52,994 nucleotides of DNA from Candidatus Zipacnadia bacterium. GTDB lineage: Bacteria; Armatimonadota; Zipacnadia; Zipacnadales; UBA5352. The DNA lies in the NCBI GenBank assembly GCA_029820945.1, contig JALGUJ010000059.1:1-52994 (forward strand). The letters are read 5' to 3'. The notes beneath the pieces were generated by a model. The model was not told the origin of the DNA, did no database searches, and saw only the letters and a program-made list of their open reading frames with translations. Shown here piece after piece: positions 42,525-51,059 of the stretch (positions within the stretch are counted from its first letter, which is position 1; every line of letters begins with the position of its first letter). A program made the translations under genes and the position numbers.

Positions 42525-42551
42525 CCCGCGCGCGTCGAAATGTCGCGCGGG
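42525..42551 (+). terminator. Hairpin between the UDG gene and rnj
   Basis: CCCGCGCG (42525-42532) and CGCGCGGG (42544-42551) form an 8-bp perfect stem with an 11-base loop, located 34 bases after the UDG stop and ahead of the rnj start. It lacks a T-run. It may be a terminator or a leader structure of rnj. Confidence 0.4.
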
Positions 42552-42617
42552 CGCCCTCGGGCCTGCGCCCACGGGATATCCCCGCACGCAACTACATCAC
42601 GGGACAAAGGACTGGAC

Positions 42618-44294
42618 ATGGCACGAGACGACACGCTCCGGCTCATCTCCCTCGGCGGTATCGGACACATCGGCAAGAACATGACGGCCTTCGAGCAGAA
42701 CGGCGAGATACTCGTCCTCGACTGCGGTATCATGTTCCCCGACGAGGAGCAGCCCGGCATCGACCTGATCATGCCCGACATGACCTACATCTACGAGAAC
42801 CATGACCGCGTGGTCGGAGTCATCCTCACCCACGGCCACGAGGATCACATCGGCGCCCTGCCTTACCTGCTCGAACGCGTGCCGCTGCCGGTCTGGGGCA
42901 CCAAGCTTACGCTGGGTCTGGTGCACGCGAAGTTCGAGGAGTTCGACATTCACCCCGACTGCCGGTTCACCGAGGTCGAGCAGCACGACATCGTCAACGT
43001 GGGCAGCTTCGAACTCGAGCCGATCCGCGTGAACCACTCGATCCCCGACGCGGTGGGCTACGCCATCCGTACCAACCAGGGGATCATTGTCCACTCGGGC
43101 GACTTCAAGGTCGATCAGACGCCCACCGACGGCCTGCCCACCGACTTCCACGCCTTCGCGCGCTACGGCGCGGAGGGCGTGCTGGCGTTGATGGTCGATA
43201 CCACCAACTGTAACGAGCCGGGCTACTCGGGCTCCGAGCGCGTGGTGCAGGAGGCGCTGCGCGAGATCATCGAGGAGGCGCCCGGCCGTGTCATCATGAC
43301 CACCTTCGCCTCCAACATCGGCCGCATGCAGCACGCGGTGGACGCCTCGGCGGACATGGGCCGGAAGGTGGCGATCGTCGGGCGCAGCATGGAGCAGAAT
43401 GTGCGTGTGGCGGAGCGGCTCGACCGTTTCCACATCCCCGAGGGCCTGCGCATCGAGGTCGATGAGATCGACGAGGTCCCGGACCGGCGCCTGACCGTCC
43501 TGGTAACCGGAAGCCAGGGCGAGCCGCTCTCTGCTCTCTCGCGCATCGCGCGGGGCAGCCACGCGGACATCCAGGTGCACAAAGAGGACACGGTGGTCAT
43601 GTCCTCCTCGGCCATCCCCGGCAACGAGGCGCTGATCTGGAAGACCATCAACGGTCTCGCCAGGCAGGGCGCGCACGTCCTCTACGGCGAGGGCTACGTG
43701 CACGTCACCGGGCACGCCAAGGCCGAGGAGGTCAAGCTGCTGATGAACCTCACGCGGCCGAAGTACGCCATCCCCTTCCACGGTGAGTATCGCCACCTGC
43801 TGGCCTTCACGGACCTGGCGACCGACCTGGGCATGAGCGAGGACGACGTCTTCATCCTTGCCCCCGGCCAGGTGGTGGAGTTCCAAGACGGGCGGGGGCG
43901 CATGGGCACACCCGTGCAGGGCGGCTCGGTCAACGTGGACGGCCTGGGCGTGGGCGACGTGGGCGACGTGGTGCTGGAGGACCGCCGCACGCTGGCCCAG
44001 GAAGGGATCGTCCTGCCCATTCTCGCCGTGCGCAAGGATAGCTGCGAGTTGGTGGCCGAGCCCGAGATCTACTCGCGCGGCTTCGTCTACGTGCAGCAGT
44101 CCGAGGAGATCCTCGAGGCGATCCGCCAGGAGGCGAAGCGCACCGCCGAGGACGTGTCCCGCAGAGGCGCCGCGGATCCCGAGGAACTCTACGACCAGCT
44201 CAGGAGCCGCATCGGCGGCTATATTGACCGCGTGACCGGCCGCCGGCCACTCGTGCTGCCGGTGATCATCCCGATAGAGATGCCCCGGCGTTGA
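42618..44294 (+). CDS. rnj: Ribonuclease J
   Basis: This 558-residue metallo-beta-lactamase/beta-CASP ribonuclease does endo- and 5'-to-3' exonuclease work on RNA. Its motifs are LGGIGHIGKNMTAF, then the zinc motif THGHEDHIGALP near 72, VHSGDFK and the beta-CASP stretch TTFASNIGRMQHAV. FHGEYRHLLAF follows, then the usual C-terminal domain (LRSRIGGYIDRVTGRRPLVLP). A short repeat GVGDVGDV is present near 450. RNase J and PNPase together with RicT point to the Gram-positive-like RNA-decay system. AAAGGA at 42606-42611 serves the ATG. Confidence 0.95.
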   Translation: MARDDTLRLISLGGIGHIGKNMTAFEQNGEILVLDCGIMFPDEEQPGIDLIMPDMTYIYENHDRVVGVILTHGHEDHIGALPYLLERVPLPVWGTKLTLGLVHAKFEEFDIHPDCRFTEVEQHDIVNVGSFELEPIRVNHSIPDAVGYAIRTNQGIIVHSGDFKVDQTPTDGLPTDFHAFARYGAEGVLALMVDTTNCNEPGYSGSERVVQEALREIIEEAPGRVIMTTFASNIGRMQHAVDASADMGRKVAIVGRSMEQNVRVAERLDRFHIPEGLRIEVDEIDEVPDRRLTVLVTGSQGEPLSALSRIARGSHADIQVHKEDTVVMSSSAIPGNEALIWKTINGLARQGAHVLYGEGYVHVTGHAKAEEVKLLMNLTRPKYAIPFHGEYRHLLAFTDLATDLGMSEDDVFILAPGQVVEFQDGRGRMGTPVQGGSVNVDGLGVGDVGDVVLEDRRTLAQEGIVLPILAVRKDSCELVAEPEIYSRGFVYVQQSEEILEAIRQEAKRTAEDVSRRGAADPEELYDQLRSRIGGYIDRVTGRRPLVLPVIIPIEMPRR

Positions 44295-44516
44295 GCCGCC
44301 GCGACAGCCGGGAGGTCGCGTACGCCCCGTTCATCCCTTCCCGCTACCTGTCGCCCGGCCCTCTGGAGGTGCCGGACGCCGGTCCGGCCCGCCGCTATTG
44401 ACTGCGTGTTACCCTTTGGGCGACGGCCGCATTGGGAAGGCGAGCCCTCCTGAACGGAAGGCGAAGGGCCGGCTCCACCGGAGCCGGCCCAGGGTGACTG
44501 TGCCGCCTGTCGTGCG
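44295..44516. other. Convergent intergenic region after rnj
   Basis: The 222 bases hold the terminator at 44466-44490 and no gene I can support. Confidence 0.5.
44466..44490. terminator. Bidirectional terminator hairpin
   Basis: GGGCCGGCTCC (44466-44476) and GGAGCCGGCCC (44480-44490) form an 11-bp perfect stem with a 3-base loop. It lies between rnj and the convergent CBM9-like gene, so it could serve both. There is no long T-run on either side. Confidence 0.6.
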
Positions 44517-45725
44517 CTACCCCTCCTCCTGCCTCAGCTCCTGGTCGAGCAGCATCGCGTCCTGGGCGACGGCCCTCGCCCGGTTCACCACGGCCATCGC
44601 CTCCTCGGGGTTGAGCGACGCCTTGGCCTGCTGCCTGCTGTCGAGGTACCGCCAGCGGGCCAGAAGGAAGCTCAGGCGCGAGGCGCCACCGAAGGGCCGG
44701 AGGTCCTTGGGCAGCAGAGCGTAGGTCTTATAGGCTCGCGCGATCTGCGACAGGGCCTCATCGAGCTCCGCTCCCATCGCCGGAAGCTCGAACTCCATCG
44801 GCGCCGTGCGCAGAGCCGTGACCGCCTGCGTTCCCTCGATGGCCTGCATCGAGATCTCGACGTTGCACCGCCCTCCCCGCTGAGCCCTGTAGGTGACCGC
44901 CACGTTACGCCGCTCGGCCCCGTTGAGGGTGAGCTTGGTGACGTCGAAGAAGTGAGCGCGGCGTGTGGGGCCGGTGACCCGCACGTTGATCTTGACCGTC
45001 TGCGGCTCGTCGCGCAGGTTGGCGACTGCGAGGGTGCTGGTGTTCTCGCCGAACCACGGAGCGTCGATGGGCTCGATCTGGCAGCGCAGCGCCGGGCGGC
45101 CGAAGACCAGCGTCCCCAGTCCGCCGGCCCCGGACATCGAGCTGCTCTCGCCGATTCTCGGCGCCCACCGCCGAACGTCCAAGCCCCAGGTGGCCCCCTC
45201 CTGCGGCACGCCTCCGCTGCCGAAGAGGTAGGCCATCTCGACCAGCCAGCCGTCCTCACCGATATGGGCTGCCGACTGCCATGCGACGTTCTGCTCGGGG
45301 TCGCCGTCGATTGCGTCGTACTCGGTGCCTGCCGCGTTCACGGCCAGCTCCATCACCTTGACGGCGTCGTTGCCCGGGTCCAGCAGCAGCGCCAGCGAGT
45401 CGTCCGCCAGCACGGCGCCGTCACGGAGCGATGCGGCGCACTGCACCTCCAGCGGGCTGGGGTCTTTCAGCCGCGCTCCCACGTACAGGGCCGTGTCATC
45501 GTAGCCCAGGTAGACATTGGTGACCAGCGACGGCATGCCACCGGCCTCGAGCACGAATGGTCCCACGGCGCCGGCATCCGCCCATTCCCCACTCCCCAGT
45601 AACCCGTCGATGGTCGGGGCCGCGGCAAGCCGGGGACAGCTCACGACCGCGGGACTCGCCATCCCCGCACCGGCGCACGGGGCCAGGACCGCCATCACGC
45701 CCATCACGATCAGCACCCGTCGCAT
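44517..45725 (-). CDS. Secreted CBM9-like (DOMON-type) carbohydrate-binding protein
   Basis: This 402-residue protein has a signal peptide (MRRVLIVMGVMAVLAPCAGAG). Residues 30-230 match family 9-like modules: APTIDGLLGSGEWADA, then VYLGYDDTALYVGARLKDPSP, DDSLALLLDP and the AVNAAGTEYDAIDGDP strand ending in WLVEMAYLF. The rest is a beta-rich region and a helical C-terminus (ALSQIARAYKTYALLPKDL). It would bind sugars outside the cell; no catalytic motif is seen. GGGAGGAG precedes the ATG. It is divergent from the small cupin. Confidence 0.8.
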   Translation of the reverse strand: MRRVLIVMGVMAVLAPCAGAGMASPAVVSCPRLAAAPTIDGLLGSGEWADAGAVGPFVLEAGGMPSLVTNVYLGYDDTALYVGARLKDPSPLEVQCAASLRDGAVLADDSLALLLDPGNDAVKVMELAVNAAGTEYDAIDGDPEQNVAWQSAAHIGEDGWLVEMAYLFGSGGVPQEGATWGLDVRRWAPRIGESSSMSGAGGLGTLVFGRPALRCQIEPIDAPWFGENTSTLAVANLRDEPQTVKINVRVTGPTRRAHFFDVTKLTLNGAERRNVAVTYRAQRGGRCNVEISMQAIEGTQAVTALRTAPMEFELPAMGAELDEALSQIARAYKTYALLPKDLRPFGGASRLSFLLARWRYLDSRQQAKASLNPEEAMAVVNRARAVAQDAMLLDQELRQEEG

Positions 45726-45920
45726 CGCGGTCTCCTCCCTCGCCACAGACTTCGCGTCACAGGCCCCTTCGCCGCACCTGCTCGACTTCCTCCCCACTGC
45801 GGGCCATCGCGCGCGACGACAGGCAGGTCTCGCGACCCACGCGCGGAAGACTCTCTCAGACGGTTCCCGCCTGCAAGGCAGGGGGCGAGCAAAGGCTGCG
45901 ACCAAGTGGGAGGTCGGACC

Positions 45921-46250
45921 ATGCCCGTCATCAGGCGCCGCGAGCTGCGCGAGAACCCCGAGGCATCTCCTCACTTCTCATCCTTCGGTCTCATCCGACT
46001 CCAGCGCGGCGAGAGCGTCGAGCCGCACTTCCATGACTGCGATGAGTGGTGGATCATTACCCGCGGGCACGCCCTCATCTCGACTGAGGGAGAGGAACAC
46101 GAAATCGAGGAGGGCGACATGGTCTTCACCCCGATGGGGGAGGACCACGAGATCAGCGAGGTCTACCGCGACCTCGAGGGCGTCTACTTCGAAGGCCCGT
46201 TGAAGGGCCGCAAGCGCCGCGGGCACCTGCACCACCCCGACGACGATTGA
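45921..46250 (+). CDS. Small cupin-domain protein
   Basis: This 109-residue cupin has the first motif VEPHFHDCDEWWIITRG (H-x-H-x4-E-like) and the second motif EEGDMVFTPMGEDHEI. The fold is a metal-binding barrel. GGGAGG at 45908-45913 serves the ATG. It stands between the CBM9-like gene and the ADP-ribosylglycohydrolase, which run on the other strand. Its role is not known. Confidence 0.82.
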   Translation: MPVIRRRELRENPEASPHFSSFGLIRLQRGESVEPHFHDCDEWWIITRGHALISTEGEEHEIEEGDMVFTPMGEDHEISEVYRDLEGVYFEGPLKGRKRRGHLHHPDDD

Positions 46251-46332
46251 GCGCCCCCTGATGCCCCGAATCAACCGGCCCGGCGACTCCGGGCGCGTCG
46301 CGGGCCATGTGGCCTTTCCTGCCGGCCGCGTG

Positions 46333-47652
46333 CTACGCCCCTGCGACTGAGAGCCTGACCGCCAGCGTGCGCTCGACGAGGTCGCTGATCGCCATGCGCG
46401 ACATGCCCGACAGCGCGGTCTCGAGCGTGTCGTTGAGCGGCCGTGACAGCTCGATGGGCACGCCGTCGGCGCCCAGCAGGGCGCCCATCACGGAGCCGAC
46501 CGTCGCGCCGTTGCAGTCAGTGTCGAGCCCGCCCATGACCGCGATGGTCACGGCCCGCCTCAGGTCCCGCTCTCCGTGCAGCAAGGCCATGATGCACAGC
46601 AGCGCGTTGTTGATGGTATGCACCCGGTGGTAGTGGCCGTAGTCGGCCATGATCCTCTCCCAGGTGCGTTCCCAGGAAGCGTCCGCGGCGCACCAGTCCA
46701 CGCACCTGCGGACGGCCTCGGCCAGGCGGCAGTTCTCCGGTATCTCGGCGAGCGCCCGCTGGATGCAGGCGCCGAGGTCGTCTGCGCCCAGGGCCGCCGC
46801 GATCAGCGCGCCGAAGAACATCTCCCCGTAGATGCCGTTCCTGGTGTGGGAGATGCAGGCGTCGCGCCAACAGAGCTCCGCCGCCAGCTCCGGCAGCCCG
46901 GCGGCGCAGTAGGCGAAGCCGTCCGCGCGAATCTGTGCCCCGATCCACTCACGGTAGGGATTCATCCAGACCGCCGATTCGGGCGGCGCCACCTCGTTGA
47001 CGAGATTGCGCATCGCCGCGCGCTCGGCGGTGTAGGTCCGGTGGTAGGGCAGGCGCACCAGCCACTCGCCCACCACGTCCTCAGGCGCCAGCTCCGGTCC
47101 GTGCTGCTCCACCAGGTGCATCCCGAGCACGGTGTAGTCCGTATCATCGTCACGCACCGAATGGTCGATGTTCGGGGCCAGGCACGGGTCGGACGCGGGC
47201 CTGTAGGTGACACCCTCAGGCACGTCCTCCACGATGGGGAAGTAGCCCTCAAGCGGCCAGGCGTCGGCGGCGCGCAGGATGCTCTCGATCTCGGAGCGGC
47301 TCTTCCCCTCGACCGGCTTGCCGACCATGCAGCCGATGCAGCGCCCAAGCCACGCGCCGGTGAGGCGGTCACGCAGCCAGGTCTCGTCCACATCGCAGGT
47401 CCAGCGCTCCGCGTCGGGCCGGGCGCGCCGAATGCTCTCGAGGTCCGATGGCTCGTGGTAGGGGAAATCGGGGCGGGGCCTGAGGCGTCGGGCCATCTCG
47501 AAGAAGTCAGTGAGCGCTGCCTGCACGCTGGCCTTGTCTCCGCCCTGCGTGACCCGGAAGGTCTCGCGCATGACCGTGACGTCGCAGCCCTCTTGCTCGA
47601 GCTGGGCGAGTTCGTCGCCGGCAAGTGTGATGAGCGTGCTTGCGCTGAGCAT
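46333..47652 (-). CDS. ADP-ribosylglycohydrolase family protein
   Basis: This 439-residue protein of the DraG/ARH type has magnesium-ligand motifs RDDDTDYTVLGMHLVEQ and GGLDTDCNGATVGSVMGALLG. RLTGAWLGRCIGCMVGKPVEG is the usual N-terminal helix. The first 85 residues (SASTLITLAGDELAQLE) lie ahead of the family domain. DraG-like enzymes remove ADP-ribose from proteins or act on related ribosides, and many catabolic members are uncharacterised. The ATG at 47652 is chosen because GGAGG at about 47666-47670 precedes it. The beginning part before the helix is unusual. Confidence 0.85.
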   Translation of the reverse strand: MLSASTLITLAGDELAQLEQEGCDVTVMRETFRVTQGGDKASVQAALTDFFEMARRLRPRPDFPYHEPSDLESIRRARPDAERWTCDVDETWLRDRLTGAWLGRCIGCMVGKPVEGKSRSEIESILRAADAWPLEGYFPIVEDVPEGVTYRPASDPCLAPNIDHSVRDDDTDYTVLGMHLVEQHGPELAPEDVVGEWLVRLPYHRTYTAERAAMRNLVNEVAPPESAVWMNPYREWIGAQIRADGFAYCAAGLPELAAELCWRDACISHTRNGIYGEMFFGALIAAALGADDLGACIQRALAEIPENCRLAEAVRRCVDWCAADASWERTWERIMADYGHYHRVHTINNALLCIMALLHGERDLRRAVTIAVMGGLDTDCNGATVGSVMGALLGADGVPIELSRPLNDTLETALSGMSRMAISDLVERTLAVRLSVAGA

Positions 47653-47862
47653 GGGGTCCGGCTCACCTCCGGTGGTGTCGTCGCCCGGGGAGCGGCCCGC
47701 GGGCGCGGGTTCAGCTAAGGATTCGCCTGCACCGGCCGCTTCCCTCCCCCCTGGCGTGGTGCGACCGCCCGTCGAACACATAATCGACGCCACAGGCAGG
47801 TGACCTCAGCGTTTCTGGAGAAGGCCACGGCAGCACAAGGCGCGGCCACTGAGGTAGCTTCC

Positions 47863-48702
47863 ATGGAGATCTTCGCCAATCACGCCCACGTGTTCCCGGA
47901 CGACGTTCGTCAGGAGGGCAGTATCGAGAGCCTGCTGCGGCTCATGGACACCTGCGAAATCGCGCGCGCGGTCTGCTTCGCTCCCCACCGGCACAAGATG
48001 CGTGAGCTGGGCTACGCGGAGCCGAACCGGTGGCTGGCCGAGGCGATTGCCGACGAGCCGCGGCTGGTGGGCTTCGCCAACATCAACCCCACCGAGCAGG
48101 ACGCGGTGCAGCGGCTCGAGCTATCCCTGGACATCGGGCTGGTGGGCTGCAAGCTGCACCCGGCGATGGACAGGTACGACGTCCTCGACCCGCGGGCCAT
48201 GGACTTCTATGCCGCCGCCGAGGAGCATGCGGTGCTCCTGGACTTCCACGTCGGCCCGCACTGGTACCGGATCCAGCACTACCATCCGCTCAAGTTCGAC
48301 GAGATCGCCTTCGCCTTCCCGAGGCTGCCGATGGTGCTGGAGCACCTGGGCGGGCTTCCGTTCTACCACGACGTGCTGGCGGTGCTGGGCAACAACCTGC
48401 CCCTGGGCCGGCCGGGGCATCTGTTCGGGGGTATCACCAGCGTCCTCAACCGCGAGCTGCAGAAGCTGTGGTACCTGGGCATCGAGCGGGTGGCCGAGGC
48501 GATCTTCATTCTGGGCGAGGACATGCCGATCTACGGGCTCGACTTCCCCTACAATCCCGTGGAGCTGGTGCAGGCCGAGCTGGCCCAACTCCGCACGCTG
48601 GAGCTGTCCGCGGAGGGCCTCGGCAAGCTCTTCGGCGGGAACCTCGAGCGCGCCATCAACATCCGCTCCGCGGGCGGCGACTTCGCCGCGGCCGGGCACT
48701 GA
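47863..48702 (+). CDS. Amidohydrolase family 2 protein (second copy type)
   Basis: This 279-residue protein begins MEIFANHAHVFPDDV, with the metal H-x-H motif as H-A-H. It continues with LVGCKLHPAMDRYDV, LDFHVGPHWYRIQ (metal His), LEHLGGLPFY and GLDFPYNPVE, where the Asp in GLDFP is the last ligand. It belongs to the same TIM-barrel family as the protein at 21658, but sequence is only distantly similar. A decarboxylase or lactonase is most likely. GAGG at 47851-47854 is eight bases before the ATG. The next gene follows directly. Confidence 0.85.
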   Translation: MEIFANHAHVFPDDVRQEGSIESLLRLMDTCEIARAVCFAPHRHKMRELGYAEPNRWLAEAIADEPRLVGFANINPTEQDAVQRLELSLDIGLVGCKLHPAMDRYDVLDPRAMDFYAAAEEHAVLLDFHVGPHWYRIQHYHPLKFDEIAFAFPRLPMVLEHLGGLPFYHDVLAVLGNNLPLGRPGHLFGGITSVLNRELQKLWYLGIERVAEAIFILGEDMPIYGLDFPYNPVELVQAELAQLRTLELSAEGLGKLFGGNLERAINIRSAGGDFAAAGH

Positions 48703-48713
48703 GGCCGATCCGC

Positions 48714-49649
48714 ATGCGAGGCGATGAGTTCGGCTACCACGTCCTCGAGCCGCCCTTCCCCGAGGATTTCGTGGCCTGGTATCCCTATGTCAGGCGCGAC
48801 GTGCTGGCCGATCACCCGCGCTGGCTGAGCTGGCTCGAGCGGGTCGTGCTTCACGGCGTGCCGGGCGTACGCGATCGCATGATCGCCGCCCGCCATCGCG
48901 AGAGCGGCGAATGGGTGGGCGTCGTCTGGACGTCAGTCTCGGTCACCTGCCCGGAGGTGGCACACTTCGGCTGGTTCTACGTCGAGGATCGCTGCCGCGG
49001 CGCCGGAGTGGGCGGGCGTGTCATTGAGACCTGCCTCAGCACGCTCGCGGCCGAGGGTGTGCGCGTGATCATGCTCCCCACGCAACTCGAGAACGAGCGC
49101 GCGATCGGCATGTACTATCGGCGCGGCTGGGAGCTGTCGATCGCCGACCCCACCGGGGGCGTCTGGATGGTGCGCGAGCCCGCCGGCTTCTACCAGCGAT
49201 ACTTCACCCCTGATGCTACCCGGCCGTTGCAGACGTCCACGCCCGAGCCAGCCGACTTCGTCGCGCTGGACTACCTACTGTCGCGGCCGCAGGCGGCGAT
49301 CCGGCTCCTGCCTCTGGGACTGACCGGCAGCCGGCGCTTTATCTCATTCGTCCACGACTGGGGCGGCGCCGAGCACGTCGTCGCCCGCCAGGGGGGCAAG
49401 CCGGTGGCCTTCGGCGCCGCCGTGCGCACGGACCGCGGGTCACAGCTCGACGCCTTCGGGCTGGAGCGGCGGGGGATCGCCAGCGTAGTGAGAGCGCTTG
49501 CGCGCAGTGTGCCTCAGCCCTACGCGGAGGTCGCGGCGACCGATGGCCTGCGCCGCGCGGCGCTGGAGGACGCCCAACTGCGCCTCGACACGGTGCGGGA
49601 GGCGGTGGTTGCCGGCGCCACTATGAGCCTCTGCCGCTACGTGCGATAG
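48714..49649 (+). CDS. GNAT-family N-acetyltransferase-like protein
   Basis: This 311-residue protein has the GNAT acetyl-CoA motif A region at about 75-125: HFGWFYVEDRCRGAGVGGRV (motif R-G-x-G-x-G-G), then ETCLSTLAAEGVRVIML and ENERAIGMYYRRGWE. It is longer than a single GNAT domain: about 140 further residues (PEPADFVALDYLLSRPQAAI onward) look like a second, degenerate domain. The acceptor is unknown. GAGG at 48701-48704 is nine bases before the ATG and overlaps the preceding stop region. It is probably co-transcribed with the amidohydrolase. Confidence 0.8.
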   Translation: MRGDEFGYHVLEPPFPEDFVAWYPYVRRDVLADHPRWLSWLERVVLHGVPGVRDRMIAARHRESGEWVGVVWTSVSVTCPEVAHFGWFYVEDRCRGAGVGGRVIETCLSTLAAEGVRVIMLPTQLENERAIGMYYRRGWELSIADPTGGVWMVREPAGFYQRYFTPDATRPLQTSTPEPADFVALDYLLSRPQAAIRLLPLGLTGSRRFISFVHDWGGAEHVVARQGGKPVAFGAAVRTDRGSQLDAFGLERRGIASVVRALARSVPQPYAEVAATDGLRRAALEDAQLRLDTVREAVVAGATMSLCRYVR

Positions 49650-49795
49650 CCGGGGCGCAGGGGGCCGCCGGAGGACTGCGCGCCCCACTGCGCGAATACT
49701 CCTGTTGCGCATGGACGTCATCTGTATCAGCCGCCAGAGAGTTCCGGGCCCCGCGCGGGCGCGGAGCGTGATTACCATGTCAAGGAGGAGCCGTC

Positions 49796-50977
49796 ATGAG
49801 CGACGATCACGTCATCATTGAGGTTGACGCGGGGCCTCACGACCGCGAGAACACGGTGGTCTACTCGCCGATGATCTGCGAGGAGGAGCACGAGACGTAC
49901 CTGGTCCACGAGCTGGACGAGGCCGGCGGCATCGGCGATCCCGTGCCATCGCAGTGCACCGACGTCTGCGAGTGCGGCGCAGACGGGGAGGACTGCCGGT
50001 GCAGCGTCGCATTCATCGTCCCCGCTCTTGCCGCGGGCGAGACGAAGCGCTACGCCATTGGCACCGGCGAGTCCGGGCGGCCGGACTTTCCCGAGGTGAC
50101 CGTGGCGCTGGATGAGGGCGAGCAGACCGCGAGCTTCCTGGTCGGCGGCGAGCCGTTCACCCGCTACAACTTCAGCCACGACTTCGTGCGCCCCAATGCC
50201 TACCCGGTCTACGGGCCCGGCGGGGTCGAGGTCACCGAGTACGCGACCACCGACCACCCACACCACAAGTCGATGTACGTGGCCCTGGGGGAGGTCAACG
50301 GCACGGATAACTGGAGCGAGGTGGAGGGCCACGGCTACACCCGCTGCCGGGGCGTCGAGGTGCTGGACCAGGGCCCCGTCTTCGCCCGGCTCAGGGCCAT
50401 GAACGACTGGCTGGACAACAAAGAGAACAAGATCATGGAGGAGCACACCATCATCACGGTCTACGCCATGCCCGAGAGAGGCCGCCTCATCGACTGGGAC
50501 ATCACCTTCATCGCATCCGAGTGCGGGATCCACATCGGCGACACGAAGGAGGCCGGCACGCTGTCGGTGCGCATGAACACGCCGCTGCACGAGAAGACCG
50601 GCACCGGCACCATCACCAATGCCTACGGCGCGCTGACCGAGGCGGAGAACTGGGGCAAGCCCTCGCCGTGGGTTGACTACTCCGGCGAACTGGAGGGCCA
50701 GAAGGTGGGGCTGGCGATCTTCGACTCGCCCCACAACCTCAGGCACCCGACCACCTGGCACGTGCGCAGCTACGGGCTGTTCACGGCCAACTGCTGGGGC
50801 TACTCATACTTTACCGGCGACCAGTCCAAGCGCGGGGACTACACCATGCCGCAGGGCGGCTCGCTGCAGTTCGTCTACCGCGTCTACGTCCACGCGGGTG
50901 ACGCCGGGGAGGCGAAGGTCGGCGATCGCTGGTTCGACTTCGCCTTCCCACCGAAGGCGACCGTGGTCGAGGAGTAG
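49796..50977 (+). CDS. DUF6807 (PmoA-like) protein with cysteine-rich N-terminal segment
   Basis: This 393-residue protein matches DUF6807, formerly called methane oxygenase PmoA: NFSHDFVRPNAYPVYGPGG, then TDHPHHKSMYVALGEVNG and LIDWDITF. The family is not a methane monooxygenase and its reaction is unknown; it is common beside sugar-degradation genes. Residues 50-72 hold C-x3-C-x-C-x6-C-x-C (CTDVCECGADGEDCRC), a likely metal-binding motif that I do not associate with the family. There is no signal peptide. AAGGAGGAG at 49781-49789 supports the ATG. Confidence 0.8.
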   Translation: MSDDHVIIEVDAGPHDRENTVVYSPMICEEEHETYLVHELDEAGGIGDPVPSQCTDVCECGADGEDCRCSVAFIVPALAAGETKRYAIGTGESGRPDFPEVTVALDEGEQTASFLVGGEPFTRYNFSHDFVRPNAYPVYGPGGVEVTEYATTDHPHHKSMYVALGEVNGTDNWSEVEGHGYTRCRGVEVLDQGPVFARLRAMNDWLDNKENKIMEEHTIITVYAMPERGRLIDWDITFIASECGIHIGDTKEAGTLSVRMNTPLHEKTGTGTITNAYGALTEAENWGKPSPWVDYSGELEGQKVGLAIFDSPHNLRHPTTWHVRSYGLFTANCWGYSYFTGDQSKRGDYTMPQGGSLQFVYRVYVHAGDAGEAKVGDRWFDFAFPPKATVVEE

Positions 50978-51059
50978 CCGGACCGATCCCCGCGGCCGGA
51001 TCGCAGCGGACAGCGCGGTCCGGCCGCCTGCGTTTACCCCGTCCCGAAGGAGCAGGCAG

